Part shown: piece after piece, positions 63,768 to 64,000 of the stretch | Layout of the letters: each line of letters starts with the position of its first letter | Numbering within the stretch: position 1 is the first letter of the stretch | Source of the DNA: an uncultured Mollicutes bacterium | GTDB lineage: Bacteria > Bacillota_I > Bacilli_A > ML615J-28 > CAG-313 | Direction: 5' to 3' | Length of the DNA stretch: 64,000 nt | NCBI GenBank assembly: GCA_900538885.1 | Contig: UQAI01000002.1 | Coordinates: 22,425 to 86,424, forward strand | The notes under the pieces: model-generated | What the model was told of the DNA's origin: nothing | What the model saw: the letters and a program-made list of their open reading frames with translations, nothing else | The model's database searches: none | Made by a program: the position numbers and the translations under genes

Positions 63768-63803
63768 ATATGTCTAGACATATAATGCGAATTTTGATAT
63801 AAT
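63768..63803 (+). promoter_or_regulatory. Upstream rRNA-operon promoter with a perfect 16-bp palindrome over its -35
   Basis: TAGACA (63775-63780), a 17-bp spacer and an extended -10 TGA-TATAAT (63795-63803). The sequence ATATGTCTAGACATAT (63768-63783) is a perfect palindrome that includes the -35, so it could be an operator. Confidence 0.55.
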
Positions 63804-63890
63804 ACTTAAGGTTATTTGCTGAAAGGCATGTGCTCTATATTTTTTCAATGAAGAAAAAATAAAAAAATTAATATTATATAATCATATTTG

Positions 63891-63919
63891 TTGACAAAGA
63901 AAACAAAAAGTAGTATAAT
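63891..63919 (+). promoter_or_regulatory. Consensus sigma-A promoter of the rRNA operon
   Basis: TTGACA (63891-63896), a 17-bp spacer and TATAAT (63914-63919), with AT-rich upstream sequence like an UP element. Confidence 0.92.
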
Positions 63920-63925
63920 ATTAAA

Positions 63926-64000
63926 GCGCGTGTGAAAAACACGCAGAAATTGATCTTTGAAAACTGAACATAACAGGTGGAGCAGGAGATACAAACTTTT
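63926..64000 (+). other. 5' leader of a 16S rRNA operon
   Basis: A GCGTGT/ACACGC hairpin (63928-63944) is followed by TTGATCTTTGAAAACTGAAC, the boxA-type antitermination and pre-16S leader sequence typical of Firmicutes rrn operons. The 16S rRNA itself should begin at or just past base 64000; it is not inside the window. Confidence 0.8.

Overview
The window comes from an AT-rich, low-GC Gram-positive-type bacterium. It uses the standard code: TGA is a stop (for example in the serine hydrolase gene, rbgA, ftsY and queA) and Trp is TGG, so it is not a Mycoplasma-type code-4 genome. It has clear AGGAGG-type ribosome binding sites and near-consensus sigma-A promoters with 17-18 bp spacers. Conserved Bacilli gene orders are present: ftsY-ylxM-ffh, cysS-mrnC-rlmB-sigH-rpmG-secE-nusG, rplKA-rplJL-methyltransferase-rpoBC, glgBCDAP, and rbgA-rnhB...topA. 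My inference is a reduced-genome member of the Bacilli, near the Erysipelotrichia/RF39/Acholeplasma-type lineages. The right edge runs into an rRNA operon leader.

Layout. 1-2.4 kb: a membrane-anchored serine hydrolase (5' end cut by the window) and a convergent HAD phosphatase. 2.5-6.4 kb: one operon of an unknown membrane protein, a membrane-segment-free FtsK/SpoIIIE translocase and signal peptidase I. 6.5-7.9 kb: decayed RhuM and DUF1016 (YhcG-type nuclease) genes partly fused to each other. 7.9-13.1 kb: rbgA, rnhB, an AAA/DUF4143 ATPase where many relatives have dprA, then topA. 13.2-13.3 kb: a promoter-hairpins-terminator cassette that looks like an unannotated small RNA. 13.4-16.1 kb: the SRP genes ftsY-ylxM-ffh. 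16.2-16.9 kb: a promoter with a TetR-like palindrome in front of a small ORF and a deleted aldo/keto reductase pseudogene. 17.0-20.6 kb: ruvA divergent from ruvB, then queA and a flavin-reductase-like gene.

20.8-30.0 kb: a complete glycogen synthesis and breakdown operon (glgB, glgC, glgD, glgA, glgP) followed by pfkA, linking storage polymer to glycolysis. 30.1-35.7 kb: an accessory surface region with a lipoprotein, a secreted metzincin-type metalloprotease and an Ig-repeat surface protein whose signal peptide is put out of frame by an A7 run. 35.8-43.2 kb: metG, a YitT-type membrane protein, rplM-rpsI behind an L13-type leader, then cysS-mrnC-rlmB-sigH. 43.3-48.1 kb: rpmG-secE-nusG, an inserted double-GNAT gene, rplK-rplA with two similar putative L1-binding hairpins, and rplJ-rplL behind an L10-type leader. 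48.1-56.7 kb: a methyltransferase and rpoB-rpoC. 56.8-63.7 kb: an operon of a PriA that has lost its ATPase motifs, fmt, a PgpA-family protein, serine dehydratase, an RlmD-type methyltransferase and a GNAT enzyme. 63.75-64.0 kb: rRNA operon promoters and leader.

Most of the window is housekeeping. The points most worth a second look are the small-RNA cassette at 13.2 kb, the helicase-dead PriA, the FtsK with a separate membrane partner, the decayed RhuM/DUF1016 fusion, the secreted metzincin cluster with its homopolymer frameshift, and the palindrome over the upstream rRNA promoter. I did not find a convincing new multi-gene defence or mobile system.
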